In this document: positions 1 through 7,644 of the stretch, piece by piece
How positions within the stretch are numbered: position 1 is the stretch's first letter
How the letters are laid out: each line of letters begins with the position of its first letter
Source: Coemansia sp. RSA 922
Lineage: Eukaryota; Kickxellomycota; Kickxellomycetes; Kickxellales; Kickxellaceae
DNA: 13,613 nucleotides
Reading direction: 5' to 3'
NCBI GenBank assembly: GCA_027577415.1
Contig: JANBQS010000681.1
Location: 1-13,613 of the forward strand
Notes under the pieces: generated by a model
The model's database searches: none
What the model was told of the DNA's origin: nothing
The model's input: only the letters and a program-made list of their open reading frames with translations
Made by a program: the position numbers and the translations under genes

Positions 1-15
1 ATTCCTGCATACCGT

Positions 16-2361
16 ATGAGCACTGACGACTCGGCTCTGCTCAGTCGCACTGCGCCGAGTTTGGACTTTGAGCGCTCAACCAACTTTGTTCCGCCTTTGA
101 GCCAGGAGCGCATAAAGTCCACAGAGTTCTGGTCCAACTTTGCTCTTGAGCTCGACCCCTCAAAGCTCAAACGTATTCGATTCTCCATGCCTCTGATTGT
201 CACCGAGTTTGACCCAGAGACCAGTCGGGTTTATGACCCAGCCGACGCCCTTATCTGGGACACACCTCGAGACCCCGCCGTTGTTGCGGGTAGCTCAGGC
301 GACTTGTCCTTGCATGGGAACGACCGCTACCCTGGCGCTGGATCTCCAACGACGGAAGAGCTTGGTGAACACGACGACGATGACAACGACAACTGTAGTA
401 ATAACTGTAATAACGATAGCGATACCGGTGGTGGGCTGACTACGCCAACAACGACGACTACTACTACTACTGGTAGAGACAGTAACGCTCGCACTAGCAC
501 TGACAGCCGTGCTAGCTGCCCTGGCGACACCGAGCAAACTGGCAGCATATACGCGCCATCCTCACCCCGACAACGACCGATCCAGTGGAACCTTGAAGCG
601 CTGACGCATCGACAGTACCGCGTACAAGAAGTCTGGGAGCTGTACGAGCGCACTTGTCGATCTCTTGATATTGAACCGCTTCCGTCCTTTGAAAAGATCC
701 TAGTCACTCACATGCGCAAGGAGCAGACCCTCGGCAGCTTGGACTTGGCCGGCACGCGGTTGGACGGCGCCCATATGAAGTGCTTTGCCGACATGCTTGA
801 CTTGAACTTTGGCTTGGTCAAGCTGGAGCTGAGCTACTGCGATATCGACGACGATGCCGTCCGCCTGCTCGTCTACAGTCTGCTGTGCAATGACAGTGTG
901 CGCTACCTCAGCCTTGCTCACAACCCACGCCTACACAGTGATGGCGTCCGATATGTCTCCATTCTCGTTCGACACAGCAAGCAGCTGCAGATGCTAGACA
1001 TGTCCGGCATCCCAGTGCGAAAGAAGAGCGCTGGCTACTTGGCCGCCGCACTGACTGGCCTGGGTGCCAACTGGTCGCTCGGCCGCGGATCTATGCACAA
1101 AAAGACTACCGCTTGTGAGCAAATCAGTCTGCAGGCCTTGCGCATGAACTGCTGTGGAATCAAGCCTGCGGCGCTGGCTATTCTTGCCTCAGGCGTTCGC
1201 CTCTCTCCGCTGCAGCATCTTTCGCTTCACTCCAACTCGCTCACTGGCTCGGCTGGCCCGATTCTGCGCGAGATGCTCTATGGCGATCCACCTCAGCTCT
1301 CGCAGCAGCAGCACCGCCAGCCATTGACACCCCGCCGACCTATTAGCGTCTCGCTCCATGGACTATCGGATGCCAAGTACTGCCAGGAATCCATGCCCAT
1401 GTCTGCTGGTGGCAGTAGCAACGGGTACTTTTGCGAGTTCCCGCGTGTGTCTCGACTGCGCACGCTGGATCTCTCGCAGAACGATCTTGGTCGAGCCGTG
1501 CTGGACCTGGCCGAGGGCCTGTTGTGGAACACAAATTTGCGCAGTCTGATCCTGCGCGAAAACTCATTGCAGCCCGCATTGTTTGCTCCCTTTATCGAAT
1601 GCCTGGGGATGAACAAGGGCCTCGTCTACTTGGACATTAGTAGAAATCCCGTCTGTGGTCCTAGCCCAGTGGTAGTCGAGACTCTGACGCAAGTTCTCGC
1701 CCAAAACCGAACTTTGAAGGGGCTGTTCATGTCTGCTACAGGCATGACGTCCGAGGGCGCCATTTCGCTGGCCGAGTGCTTGCCCGAACTGCACAGCTTG
1801 GAGCGGCTGGATGTGTCTGAGAACCCTGGAATTGACGTAGCTGGGCTGATGGCGCTGTCGGCTTCAATCAAGCTGAATAGGAGCCTGATCTGCGTCGAGG
1901 TCACTGTCAATACCGGCGACGAAGTATGCGCCGCGCTCGAGCAAGGCATTGCGCAGACGTGTATTGCCAATATGCAGCGCTTGGATACTACAGCCGCCCA
2001 GTCCAGCGGCTCGGACTTTAGCCTTGGGCTGGTCTCGACCCACGTGTGGCCGCACGCCGACATGGCACCAGAGTCCAATCTCCCCGGCGTAGTATCGACG
2101 AAGATCAGTGGCGAGGACGATCGAAGCGAGTATACGAGCTTAGTTACCGACATATCCGCCGTCAAGCGAACTTATATCGATTCGGCCACCAGCGCTCTAG
2201 ACGGCTTCTTTGGCCAAACTGCCGATTCAAGCATACCCGCAAATAATTACAGCGACAGTGCCACAACATCCAAACCCGTGACAACCGAGGAAGACGCTGA
2301 GAGTAATGCGATACATCATCATACTCCACTGGTTATCCCTGCTGAGCTTGAAACTGAGTAG
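16..2361 (+). CDS. PPP1R37-like leucine-rich-repeat protein with PP1-docking motif
   Basis: A 781-residue uninterrupted frame. Residues 52-56 (KRIRF) fit the RVxF motif that binds protein phosphatase 1. Residues about 118-151 are low complexity (Asp/Asn, then a Thr run). A helical lead-in near 205-230 (VWELYERTCRSLDIEPLP) precedes ribonuclease-inhibitor-type LRRs from about 238 to 640, for example LGSLDLAGTRLDG, LRTLDLSQNDLG and LERLDVSENPG. The repeats are broken by two insertions, near 345-365 and 420-475. The order RVxF, short helix, LRRs and a closing GLMALSASIKLNRSL resembles vertebrate PPP1R37, a PP1 regulatory subunit; this is family recall, not a search. The C-terminal 120 residues are Ser/Thr-rich and probably disordered. 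The frame is open back to base 1, so the true start may lie outside the window or in an upstream exon. AATAAA follows the stop by about 50 bases. Role as a PP1 regulator is inferred. Confidence 0.82.
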   Translation: MSTDDSALLSRTAPSLDFERSTNFVPPLSQERIKSTEFWSNFALELDPSKLKRIRFSMPLIVTEFDPETSRVYDPADALIWDTPRDPAVVAGSSGDLSLHGNDRYPGAGSPTTEELGEHDDDDNDNCSNNCNNDSDTGGGLTTPTTTTTTTTGRDSNARTSTDSRASCPGDTEQTGSIYAPSSPRQRPIQWNLEALTHRQYRVQEVWELYERTCRSLDIEPLPSFEKILVTHMRKEQTLGSLDLAGTRLDGAHMKCFADMLDLNFGLVKLELSYCDIDDDAVRLLVYSLLCNDSVRYLSLAHNPRLHSDGVRYVSILVRHSKQLQMLDMSGIPVRKKSAGYLAAALTGLGANWSLGRGSMHKKTTACEQISLQALRMNCCGIKPAALAILASGVRLSPLQHLSLHSNSLTGSAGPILREMLYGDPPQLSQQQHRQPLTPRRPISVSLHGLSDAKYCQESMPMSAGGSSNGYFCEFPRVSRLRTLDLSQNDLGRAVLDLAEGLLWNTNLRSLILRENSLQPALFAPFIECLGMNKGLVYLDISRNPVCGPSPVVVETLTQVLAQNRTLKGLFMSATGMTSEGAISLAECLPELHSLERLDVSENPGIDVAGLMALSASIKLNRSLICVEVTVNTGDEVCAALEQGIAQTCIANMQRLDTTAAQSSGSDFSLGLVSTHVWPHADMAPESNLPGVVSTKISGEDDRSEYTSLVTDISAVKRTYIDSATSALDGFFGQTADSSIPANNYSDSATTSKPVTTEEDAESNAIHHHTPLVIPAELETE
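364..477 (+). repeat. Low-complexity GAC/AAC and ACN trinucleotide tract in the LRR gene
   Basis: Two adjacent imperfect trinucleotide tracts lie in the reading frame. The first is GAC/GAT/AAC-rich (about 370-420) and encodes an Asp/Asn stretch. The second is ACN-rich (about 440-475) and encodes a Thr run. Both keep frame, so length changes by whole triplets would be tolerated. The tract sits between the PP1-docking motif and the LRR domain and likely acts as a flexible linker. Confidence 0.8.
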
Positions 2362-2413
2362 CTGACAAACTTTCGCGCTTGCCCTTTCTGAAACTATTGC
2401 GTGTATCATTTGT

Positions 2414-2419
2414 AATAAA
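2414..2419 (+). terminator. Polyadenylation signal of the LRR gene
   Basis: AATAAA lies 52 bases after the TAG stop, followed by an A-rich stretch. The convergent ARPC1 gene ends only 54 bases further on, so the two 3' UTRs share this 111-base gap. Confidence 0.6.
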
Positions 2420-2472
2420 TCCAAGGAGAAAAAAAGTAAATGGTATTTGATATCATCAAAGTATTTGTAGCT

Positions 2473-3685
2473 TCATGCTTGGATATTCCACTGAATGAGT
2501 CTACCGTCTAGACCGCTAGTGCTGATGTCAGACGGGTTTCCGGCAGGATCGCGATGGAGCTCAGTGATCGTATTCTGGTGGACCGACTTTAGCGATCCAT
2601 CGCCAGTGCTCGTGCCGCTGGCCTTGGCGGGCTGATTGCGGCTGTCCATCTGGCGGAACAGGTTGAATGCCGTGTTGTTGTTGCTGGGTGACGCAGTCGC
2701 CGAACGCCTGTTCTTGTCGTCCTCGCCAAGCCTTTTGACCAAGCGCCATGTGGCGCCATCATAGGCGTAGATCATAGGCGAGCAGTCGTGGCCAGAGACG
2801 GCAATGGTGCTCTGGTCTGTCCACACCAACGATTTGAAGGGTAGGTTGGGCGAGCGCACAGAGGTCACCTCGCCGGTCGCTGGCGTGGCTACCGTGAGAC
2901 TCGAGTCGTGCGAAGCAAATGCGACAGACTCACCGTCGGGGGAAAATCCAATGCTATGCACCCAGCCGCCGGACGGAGACTCGAACTCGCCGCACACTGT
3001 GTTGAAGGGCAGCCTCTCGCCCCACACGGATGCAGCGGGCTTCTGGTCGACGCCCTTGATATAGGCCGAAAACACGCGGGCCTTCATGTCTGTGCCGCCG
3101 CAAGCAATGAGCACGTTGTTCGGATGCCAGTCAACGCAAAGGACGGTGCTGGCAATGGGCTTCTTGATATGCTTGCTCACCCACCAGTCGTTGTCCTCGC
3201 CAAAGTAGCAAATGGCCACGCACTTGTCGCCACTGGCCACAGCAAACTTGTCCTCCATGGGGCTCCACTTTGCCTGAGTAGCCGCGCGGTTGATACGCAG
3301 GTGCACTAGCGTGGGCTTCCAGACGTTTGTTGCCTCGTCGAGTGTCCACACATATGCGTTCTTGTCCTGCGAGCAAGTGACAATCCGGTTGGTGCGCGGC
3401 GCCCAGTCGACGCTGGTCACCAGCAAGTCGTGCTCCTTTAGAACGTGTAGAGGCGTCCATTGTGTCCCGCTGCGAGCGTAAATGTGCACCTCATTTGAGT
3501 TTGGGCAGACCGCAACCTCTATCGAGTACAGAGAATGCTGTCAGATGGATTTAGAAGACAAGAAGCGATGGAGTACGCTCTTTATTGGGAATGACCCACC
3601 CTGTCTGCTACTTACGAGATTTGTCGTGGTTGAAGGAATGCGCTGTGACGCAAAAGGGGAAAATGTGTTCGTCAGTGATGCTCAT
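2473..3685 (-). CDS. ARPC1: Arp2/3 complex subunit 1 (ARPC1), two exons
   Basis: WD40 beta-propeller subunit of the Arp2/3 complex, which nucleates branched actin at cortical patches. I assemble exon 1 at 3616-3685 (ATG, 23 codons plus one base) and exon 2 at 2473-3518, with a 97-nt intron between (donor GTAAGT, acceptor TAG). The junction completes a CAG Gln codon and joins the start (MSITDEHIFPF, then NHDKS) to QVAVCPNSNEVHIY, the expected first blade of ARPC1. The product is 371 residues, a normal family length. Signature stretches are EHDLLVTSVDWAPRTNRIVT, DNDWWVSKHIKKPI, VDWHPNNVLIACGG and a final GLDGRLIQWNIQA. A Ser/Asn-rich insert with a short helix (NTAFNLFRQMDS) before the last blade corresponds to the projecting ARPC1 insert. 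Taken without exon 1, the frame would begin at a GTG and lack blade-one residues. It lies head-to-tail after MTO1 with 122 bases between. Confidence 0.95.
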
Positions 3686-3764
3686 TTTTCTATTCTCTCA
3701 AGAGTTGAATTTAAAGAAAGACAGGTGCGAAAATATAAAGAGAAAAAGTTGTATGCCAGAACAT

Positions 3765-3781
3765 CCCCTCCCCCTTACCCC
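3765..3781. promoter_or_regulatory. C-rich/G-rich tract upstream of ARPC1, two STRE-like CCCCT motifs
   Basis: A pure C tract broken by T and TTA on the plus strand (G-rich on the minus strand) lies 80-96 bases upstream of the ARPC1 ATG and just past the MTO1 stop. It contains CCCCT twice, the core of the yeast stress-response element. Its place in a 122-base gap makes it the most obvious promoter-like element there. Function in this organism is inferred only. Confidence 0.3.
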
Positions 3782-3807
3782 AAAGCGAGCTAGGTCGCGA
3801 TTTGCTC

Positions 3808-6048
3808 CTACTGTGAAGCACTGGCGGCAACAGGGATGTTGACAGCTGGTGACGATGGTGGTGACTGGCGCTGGACGTACTTTAGCAGAGCCAACATACC
3901 GCCTGGAGTAATGCCCTCAATGCGCTTGGCAGCGCCAAATGTGTCGGGCCGTATCAGACTAAGCTTGTCGACCTCCTCGCGCGACAATACGCGGATCTGC
4001 GAGTAGTCAATGTCTGTGGGCAGCCGCATGCCCTCATCGCGCTTGAACATGCCGACCTCTGCTCGCTGCTGCCTCAGGTAGCCGTGGTACATGGCCTCTG
4101 TTATCACACGCCGCTGAATGCCCAGTGGCAGGTCGCTCCAGCCAGGCACCATATCAGCCACGCGAGGTCCTGCCCCTCGCTGAGGCTTAGGCTGCGCGGA
4201 CAGGTCGACATTTTCAGCGTCGCGAGCACCGATCCAGACATTCTCTCGCAGGAAGCCCATGCGGACCATGTCTAGTGCCGATCTAGCCACACCGTCCCGA
4301 CACACCTGCGTGTTGTTGCCCAGTCGAGCCTCCCAAACATTGGGCGACAATACAACCTTGTCCAAAAGCGACTGTGCGTGTACGATGTCAGCTTCAACTG
4401 TATCTAGCCTGGCCAGTCGGGCAGGATCTCTGACTAGGCCCAGAGCAGCCGCCCGCCGCGTTAGTCGCAAATCGGCATTGTCTGCTCTAGACGACAGCCG
4501 ATACTCTGACCGAGCGGTAAAGACACGGTAGGGCTCCTCGACGCCGCGCGTAATTAGGTCATCGATTAGGACGCCCAAGTAGCCATCGGACCGGTCGAGT
4601 ATCAGCTGTGGCGGCTCGAGAGCCAGGGCGTCGGGCCTTGTCAGATGCACAGCAGCCAGACCGGCATTGGCACCAGCCAGAATCCCCTGCGCAGCTGCCT
4701 CCTCGTAGCCAGTTGTGCCGTTTATCTGACCAGCCATAAAGAGGCCGTTAACGCGCTTAGTTTCGAGATTGCGCTTGAGCTCACGAGGATCAATATGGTC
4801 GTACTCGACGCCGTAGCCAGGCTGCACCATATCGACGTTCTCAAGGCCGGGGATAGTGCGCAGAAATTGCAACTGAATGTCCTCTGGCATCGTGTTGGAC
4901 AGCCCGTTCGGATAAACAAGATCGGTGTGCTCTGGCAAGCCCTCGGGCTCCAGCCACACCAAGTGTGACTCCCTTTCGCTAAAGCGCTTAATCTTTGACT
5001 CTAGCGACGGGCAGTACCGCGGGCCGCGCACTGTTTCTCTAATGTGAATCGACTTGTCAAAGTTGGAGCGAACAATACTGTGCGCTTCGGGCGTAGTGCG
5101 CGTTTGGTAGCAGAAGATCTGACTGTCAGCATACGGCACAGAGTCGTGGATAAATGAGAATGGCGTCACAGGCATATCGCCCAGCTGCCGGGGCATGCGC
5201 GAGTAGCCGATGCTCTTGCCGCTGAGTCGAGGCGGCGTGCCAGTCTTCATTCTGCCCAGGCGGAATCCAGCGTCTTTGAGTGACTTGGACAGTCCGATCG
5301 ATGCCGCCTCTCCTTTGCGACCCGACGGATATGCCTTGAGTCCGATGTGTATCTCGCCGCCCAGAAACGTCCCGGTTGTAATTACAACCTTGCGCGTGCG
5401 AATGATCTCGCCCGACTCCAAGCGCACGCCAACAACCGTAGCGGAGGACTGCGCAAGAGAGCTATCCAGGCTTGCCAGCTGTTTGAGGTGTCCTTCGTCG
5501 GTACCCTCGGGTCGCTCTAGTAAAATATCGGCCACACTGCCCGATTTGAGCGTGAGACCAGGGTAGTTTGCCAATGTCTGCTGCATGTTGCGCTTGTACA
5601 GCACGCGATCAACCTGTGCTCGTGGGCCGTGTACAGCAGGTCCCTTGGATCGGTTGAGGATGCGGAACTGTACACCACCTAGATCAGCCATACGCCCGCA
5701 CAATCCGTCCATAGCATCGACCTCTCGTACTAGAACGCCCTTGCCAATACCGCCAAAAGACGGGTTACATGACATCTCGCCAATTGTGTCAAGCCTTTGC
5801 GTCACTAGAACAGTACTTGCGCCCGCGCGCGCAGCCGCAGAGCTTGCCTCACACCCCGCATGCCCGCCGCCTATGACTACTACATCGTATGCCGCTGTGT
5901 CCGCCGACGCCTTGTAGAGCGAGCTACTATCCTTCGATACATTTTGACTTTGGTGGCTGGTAGTTGCGAACAGGCGTGCGGTTAAGCGCAATGACAGCGT
6001 CCGGGCTCTGATAGTAGTGCCTAGTCTATGAGTTTTCATCCGCCACAT
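3808..6048 (-). CDS. MTO1: Mitochondrial tRNA 5-carboxymethylaminomethyluridine synthase subunit MTO1 (MnmG/GidA family)
   Basis: FAD enzyme that, with the GTPase MSS1/GTPBP3 (MnmE), installs the C5 modification on wobble U34 of several mitochondrial tRNAs. The product is 746 residues in one exon. Residues 1-40 are rich in Arg, Ser and Thr with almost no acid, as in a mitochondrial presequence. The FAD-binding loop is [13 protein letters not shown] at 57-69. [13 protein letters not shown] (92-104) and [11 protein letters not shown] (342-352) carry the two family cysteines (C94, C346). [13 protein letters not shown] (224-236), [16 protein letters not shown] (440-455) and FTARSEYRL are further signatures. 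The C-terminal helical domain ends with [20 protein letters not shown], which binds tRNA/MnmE in the bacterial enzyme. Usual PRYCPSIEDK reads PSLESK here, a mild change. No frameshift or missing key residue is seen. Confidence 0.97.
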   Translation of the reverse strand: MWRMKTHRLGTTIRARTLSLRLTARLFATTSHQSQNVSKDSSSLYKASADTAAYDVVVIGGGHAGCEASSAAARAGASTVLVTQRLDTIGEMSCNPSFGGIGKGVLVREVDAMDGLCGRMADLGGVQFRILNRSKGPAVHGPRAQVDRVLYKRNMQQTLANYPGLTLKSGSVADILLERPEGTDEGHLKQLASLDSSLAQSSATVVGVRLESGEIIRTRKVVITTGTFLGGEIHIGLKAYPSGRKGEAASIGLSKSLKDAGFRLGRMKTGTPPRLSGKSIGYSRMPRQLGDMPVTPFSFIHDSVPYADSQIFCYQTRTTPEAHSIVRSNFDKSIHIRETVRGPRYCPSLESKIKRFSERESHLVWLEPEGLPEHTDLVYPNGLSNTMPEDIQLQFLRTIPGLENVDMVQPGYGVEYDHIDPRELKRNLETKRVNGLFMAGQINGTTGYEEAAAQGILAGANAGLAAVHLTRPDALALEPPQLILDRSDGYLGVLIDDLITRGVEEPYRVFTARSEYRLSSRADNADLRLTRRAAALGLVRDPARLARLDTVEADIVHAQSLLDKVVLSPNVWEARLGNNTQVCRDGVARSALDMVRMGFLRENVWIGARDAENVDLSAQPKPQRGAGPRVADMVPGWSDLPLGIQRRVITEAMYHGYLRQQRAEVGMFKRDEGMRLPTDIDYSQIRVLSREEVDKLSLIRPDTFGAAKRIEGITPGGMLALLKYVQRQSPPSSPAVNIPVAASASQ

Positions 6049-6194
6049 ATTCTGGCTGTGCGAATTGTCAATTCAAAAGGAAAAAAAAAAATATGCGTTG
6101 AGAGACAAAGTCTGTAAACTCACATTTGCCTAAAACTGTTACTAGTAATTTTCTTGATCGGATCAGAATGTCACCCAAATCTCCCAGCAAGGAT

Positions 6195-6352
6195 CGCGCT
6201 AGCTAAAAGCGCGGCTCACATACAGGCCACAAGACCCGGGGAGATCCAGGTCTCCGGTAGATACTACCCATTGTTGTGTGCGCACAATTCTAACCAGCGG
6301 TCCATAGGGCTAAAGTTAGGGCCGGCAGCTAGCGAAGGCGCACATATTTTTT
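6195..6352 (+). ncRNA. Possible structured RNA: nested and tandem hairpins ending in a T6 run
   Basis: Visible pairings on the plus strand are CGCGCT/AGCGCG (6195-6200 with 6208-6213), GGAGA/TCTCC (6240-6244 with 6251-6255, extendable by CC/GG across a bulge), GGTAG/CTACC (6256-6260 with 6264-6268), TTGTG/CACAA around a TGCG tetraloop (6274-6287), and CTAAC/GTTAG (6290-6294 with 6315-6319). An 8-base pairing CGCTAGCT (6197-6204) with AGCTAGCG (6327-6334) could close the whole domain, in competition with the first hairpin. TTTTTT at 6347-6352 would suit RNA polymerase III termination. TAGCTAAAAGCG at 6200-6211 loosely fits an A box, but no B box is visible. No known RNA family is recognised, so this is tentative. 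Confidence 0.25.
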
Positions 6353-6494
6353 ACTATAGATTTCATTTAAAAATCTGGCCAAGAATAGACTTGGGTTCAC
6401 AACGCCATCAAGAACTGGACTCAGTTATGGCTCACTGGCTCCTAACATATTGCCATTGATGTAGCTTCAATCGTGAGGTGCAAGGATGGTGTCT

Positions 6495-6565
6495 TTTTTT
6501 AGCGGTCGTTTAAGGAGCTGATGGCAATGGCTCCCATACAACAGAGCCAATAGATTTTTTAGCGG
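6495..6565 (+). promoter_or_regulatory. Duplicated TTTTTTAGCGG element upstream of the coiled-coil gene
   Basis: The 11-mer TTTTTTAGCGG occurs at 6495-6505 and again at 6555-6565, exactly 60 bases apart. The second copy is 80 bases before the ATG of the 86-residue protein gene. Two identical copies in a short upstream region suggest a promoter element for that gene, but I know no factor that binds it. Confidence 0.35.
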
Positions 6566-6645
6566 GCCAACGTGGACTACTTGGGAAGCGTGTGCCAAGC
6601 AATCGACACCAACTATCGACTATCTACTTCTACCTAGTTCCAACA

Positions 6646-6906
6646 ATGAGCGAGCAGGACAACATTGCTATCATCGCCGAGGGCCTCCAGCGCCAGCTAG
6701 ACGAATTGCGCGAGATCATCCAACAAGGCCACACCGACGGATCTCAGCAGCAGCAGCAACAGCAAGCAACACAGCCAAGCACTGTCTCTGACAATCGAGA
6801 GCAAGAAATCGAAAAGCTACACATCCGCATTGAGCATTTGGTAAGAGCGCTCGACGCGAAGGATCGCATCATTCAGCAACTGCGCGCCCAGTTAGGCCAG
6901 AAATGA
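6646..6906 (+). CDS. Small coiled-coil protein, 86 residues, function unknown
   Basis: The ATG at 6646 lies in a good context (CAACAATGAG). Upstream codons remain open to a GTG at 6592, but that extension has no recognisable features, so the ATG is preferred. Residues 1-27 form an acidic amphipathic helix (IIAEGLQRQLDELREIIQQG). A Gln tract of seven residues (34-40) follows, then a second charged helix, residues 51-86, with heptad-like spacing (EIEKLHIRIEHLVRALDAKD). The two helices joined by a Gln-rich linker suggest a short coiled-coil dimer or adaptor. The second helix faintly recalls leucine-zipper segments of tRNA-synthetase-associated proteins, which is too weak for a function. No signal peptide or membrane segment is present. 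It converges on GRX5 with 49 bases between stops. Confidence 0.7.
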   Translation: MSEQDNIAIIAEGLQRQLDELREIIQQGHTDGSQQQQQQQATQPSTVSDNREQEIEKLHIRIEHLVRALDAKDRIIQQLRAQLGQK

Positions 6907-6941
6907 AACACCAAACACACGTCTTGTATGATCCAAAAAAT

Positions 6942-6951
6942 AATAAATAAA
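6942..6951 (+). terminator. Overlapping AATAAA signals after the coiled-coil gene
   Basis: Two overlapping AATAAA hexamers (6942-6947 and 6946-6951) lie about 35 bases past the stop. Cleavage 10-30 bases downstream would fall inside the GRX5 coding region on the other strand. Confidence 0.6.
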
Positions 6952-6954
6952 CAG

Positions 6955-6960
6955 TTTATT
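6955..6960 (-). terminator. GRX5: AATAAA overlapping the GRX5 stop codon
   Basis: On the minus strand AATAAA spans the TAA stop of GRX5 and is the only canonical hexamer near that 3' end. If used, the GRX5 3' UTR is very short and runs towards or into the 3' end of the convergent coiled-coil gene. Confidence 0.4.
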
Positions 6961-7541
6961 TCTCCTTGTCAGTCACGTCAGTCTCAGCATCGGCCTTCAA
7001 AATGCCCTCCTTGACAAGCAGCTCATGAAGCTCGCCGGACTGGTGCATCTGAACCATGACATCGCAGCCGCCGATAAACTCGCCCTTGACGTACACCTGA
7101 GGGATGGTGGGCCAGTCAGTGTACTCCTTGATGCCCTCGCGGATCTCAGGGTCTTGCAGGCAGTTGACGCCGGCGATCTCATCTACGCCATGCATTTGCA
7201 AGACCTGTATGACGGCCCGGCTAAACCCACACATGGGCTCGTCGGGCGTTCCCTTCATGAATACGACCAAGTCATTCTGGCTGATGGTATCGTCGATCAT
7301 GGCCTTTGCACGGTCAGTAATGAACCGCGCAGCTAGGTATCGGTGGGCGGGCGCAAATCCGGCTCCCCGCGAGGACAGCAGCAACGAGCGCTGAGCAGCA
7401 GAGCGCAGCACAGTCTACACAAACAGACGAGATAAGGGTGTCAGCTTTAAAATGCAAACATACAATGCTTCTCAGGCAGGCCGTTGGAATGCAATGGTTT
7501 CCTGGTCGTCGCCGTACATTACTTAAACCACTGCGAAACAT
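6956..7541 (-). CDS. GRX5: Mitochondrial monothiol glutaredoxin Grx5, two exons
   Basis: Monothiol glutaredoxin that binds and passes on [2Fe-2S] clusters in mitochondrial iron-sulfur assembly. I model exon 1 at 7464-7541 (26 codons from the ATG) and exon 2 at 6956-7414, with a 49-nt intron (donor GTATGT, CTGAC branch-like site, acceptor TGTAG). Both junctions keep frame, giving 178 residues. Without exon 1 the frame would start at a GTG. The first 55 or so residues are Arg/Ser/Ala-rich with few acids, fitting a matrix presequence. The class II glutaredoxin motifs are all present: [12 protein letters not shown] with active Cys at about 88 and Lys at about 80, [16 protein letters not shown] (127-142) and the GGCD glutathione-binding turn. 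An alternative in-frame donor (GTACGG, about 54 bases further upstream) would shorten the presequence. The GRX5 ATG is 103 bases from the stop of the upstream peptidase gene. Confidence 0.95.
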
Positions 7542-7644
7542 GGCAATCGAGGCAATTTACAGAAAGGCGATTAGAGTTGAATAAAAAAAATAAGTAGATA
7601 GAAAAAAGATAGATGAAAGAAGCTGGCATAATTAATCGGCTTGC

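Larger units (their letters stand above)
6049..6645. other. Intergenic region between divergent MTO1 and the coiled-coil gene
   Basis: This 597-base gap is the longest without a recognised gene and must hold the promoters of both flanking genes. Just upstream of the MTO1 start is an A-rich stretch (about 6079-6092). The middle (6195-6352) has clustered short inverted repeats followed by a T-run, listed separately. Nearer the coiled-coil gene are two copies of TTTTTTAGCGG. A 101-codon open frame at 6154-6459 opens with TTG, has unusual composition and no recognisable domain, so I do not call it a gene. Confidence 0.6.

Noticed and set aside
1626..2165. A 179-codon minus-strand frame opposite the LRR gene
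   Set aside because: Shadow of the LRR reading frame with no domain, start context or neighbours to support it.
3482..3793. A 103-codon plus-strand frame with an ATG across the ARPC1 5' region
   Set aside because: It runs antisense to ARPC1 exon 1, its intron and the MTO1-ARPC1 spacer, with no recognisable protein features; the ARPC1 exon on the other strand explains the conserved sequence.
6195..6400. tRNA gene in the intergenic hairpin region
   Set aside because: No seven-base acceptor stem or GGTTCRANYCC-type T arm could be found; the nearest GGTTC at about 6394 lies beyond the T-run and does not pair suitably.
6154..6459. A 101-codon frame in the long intergenic gap
   Set aside because: It opens with TTG, its first ATG lies deep inside, it crosses the hairpin cluster and it has no recognisable motif.
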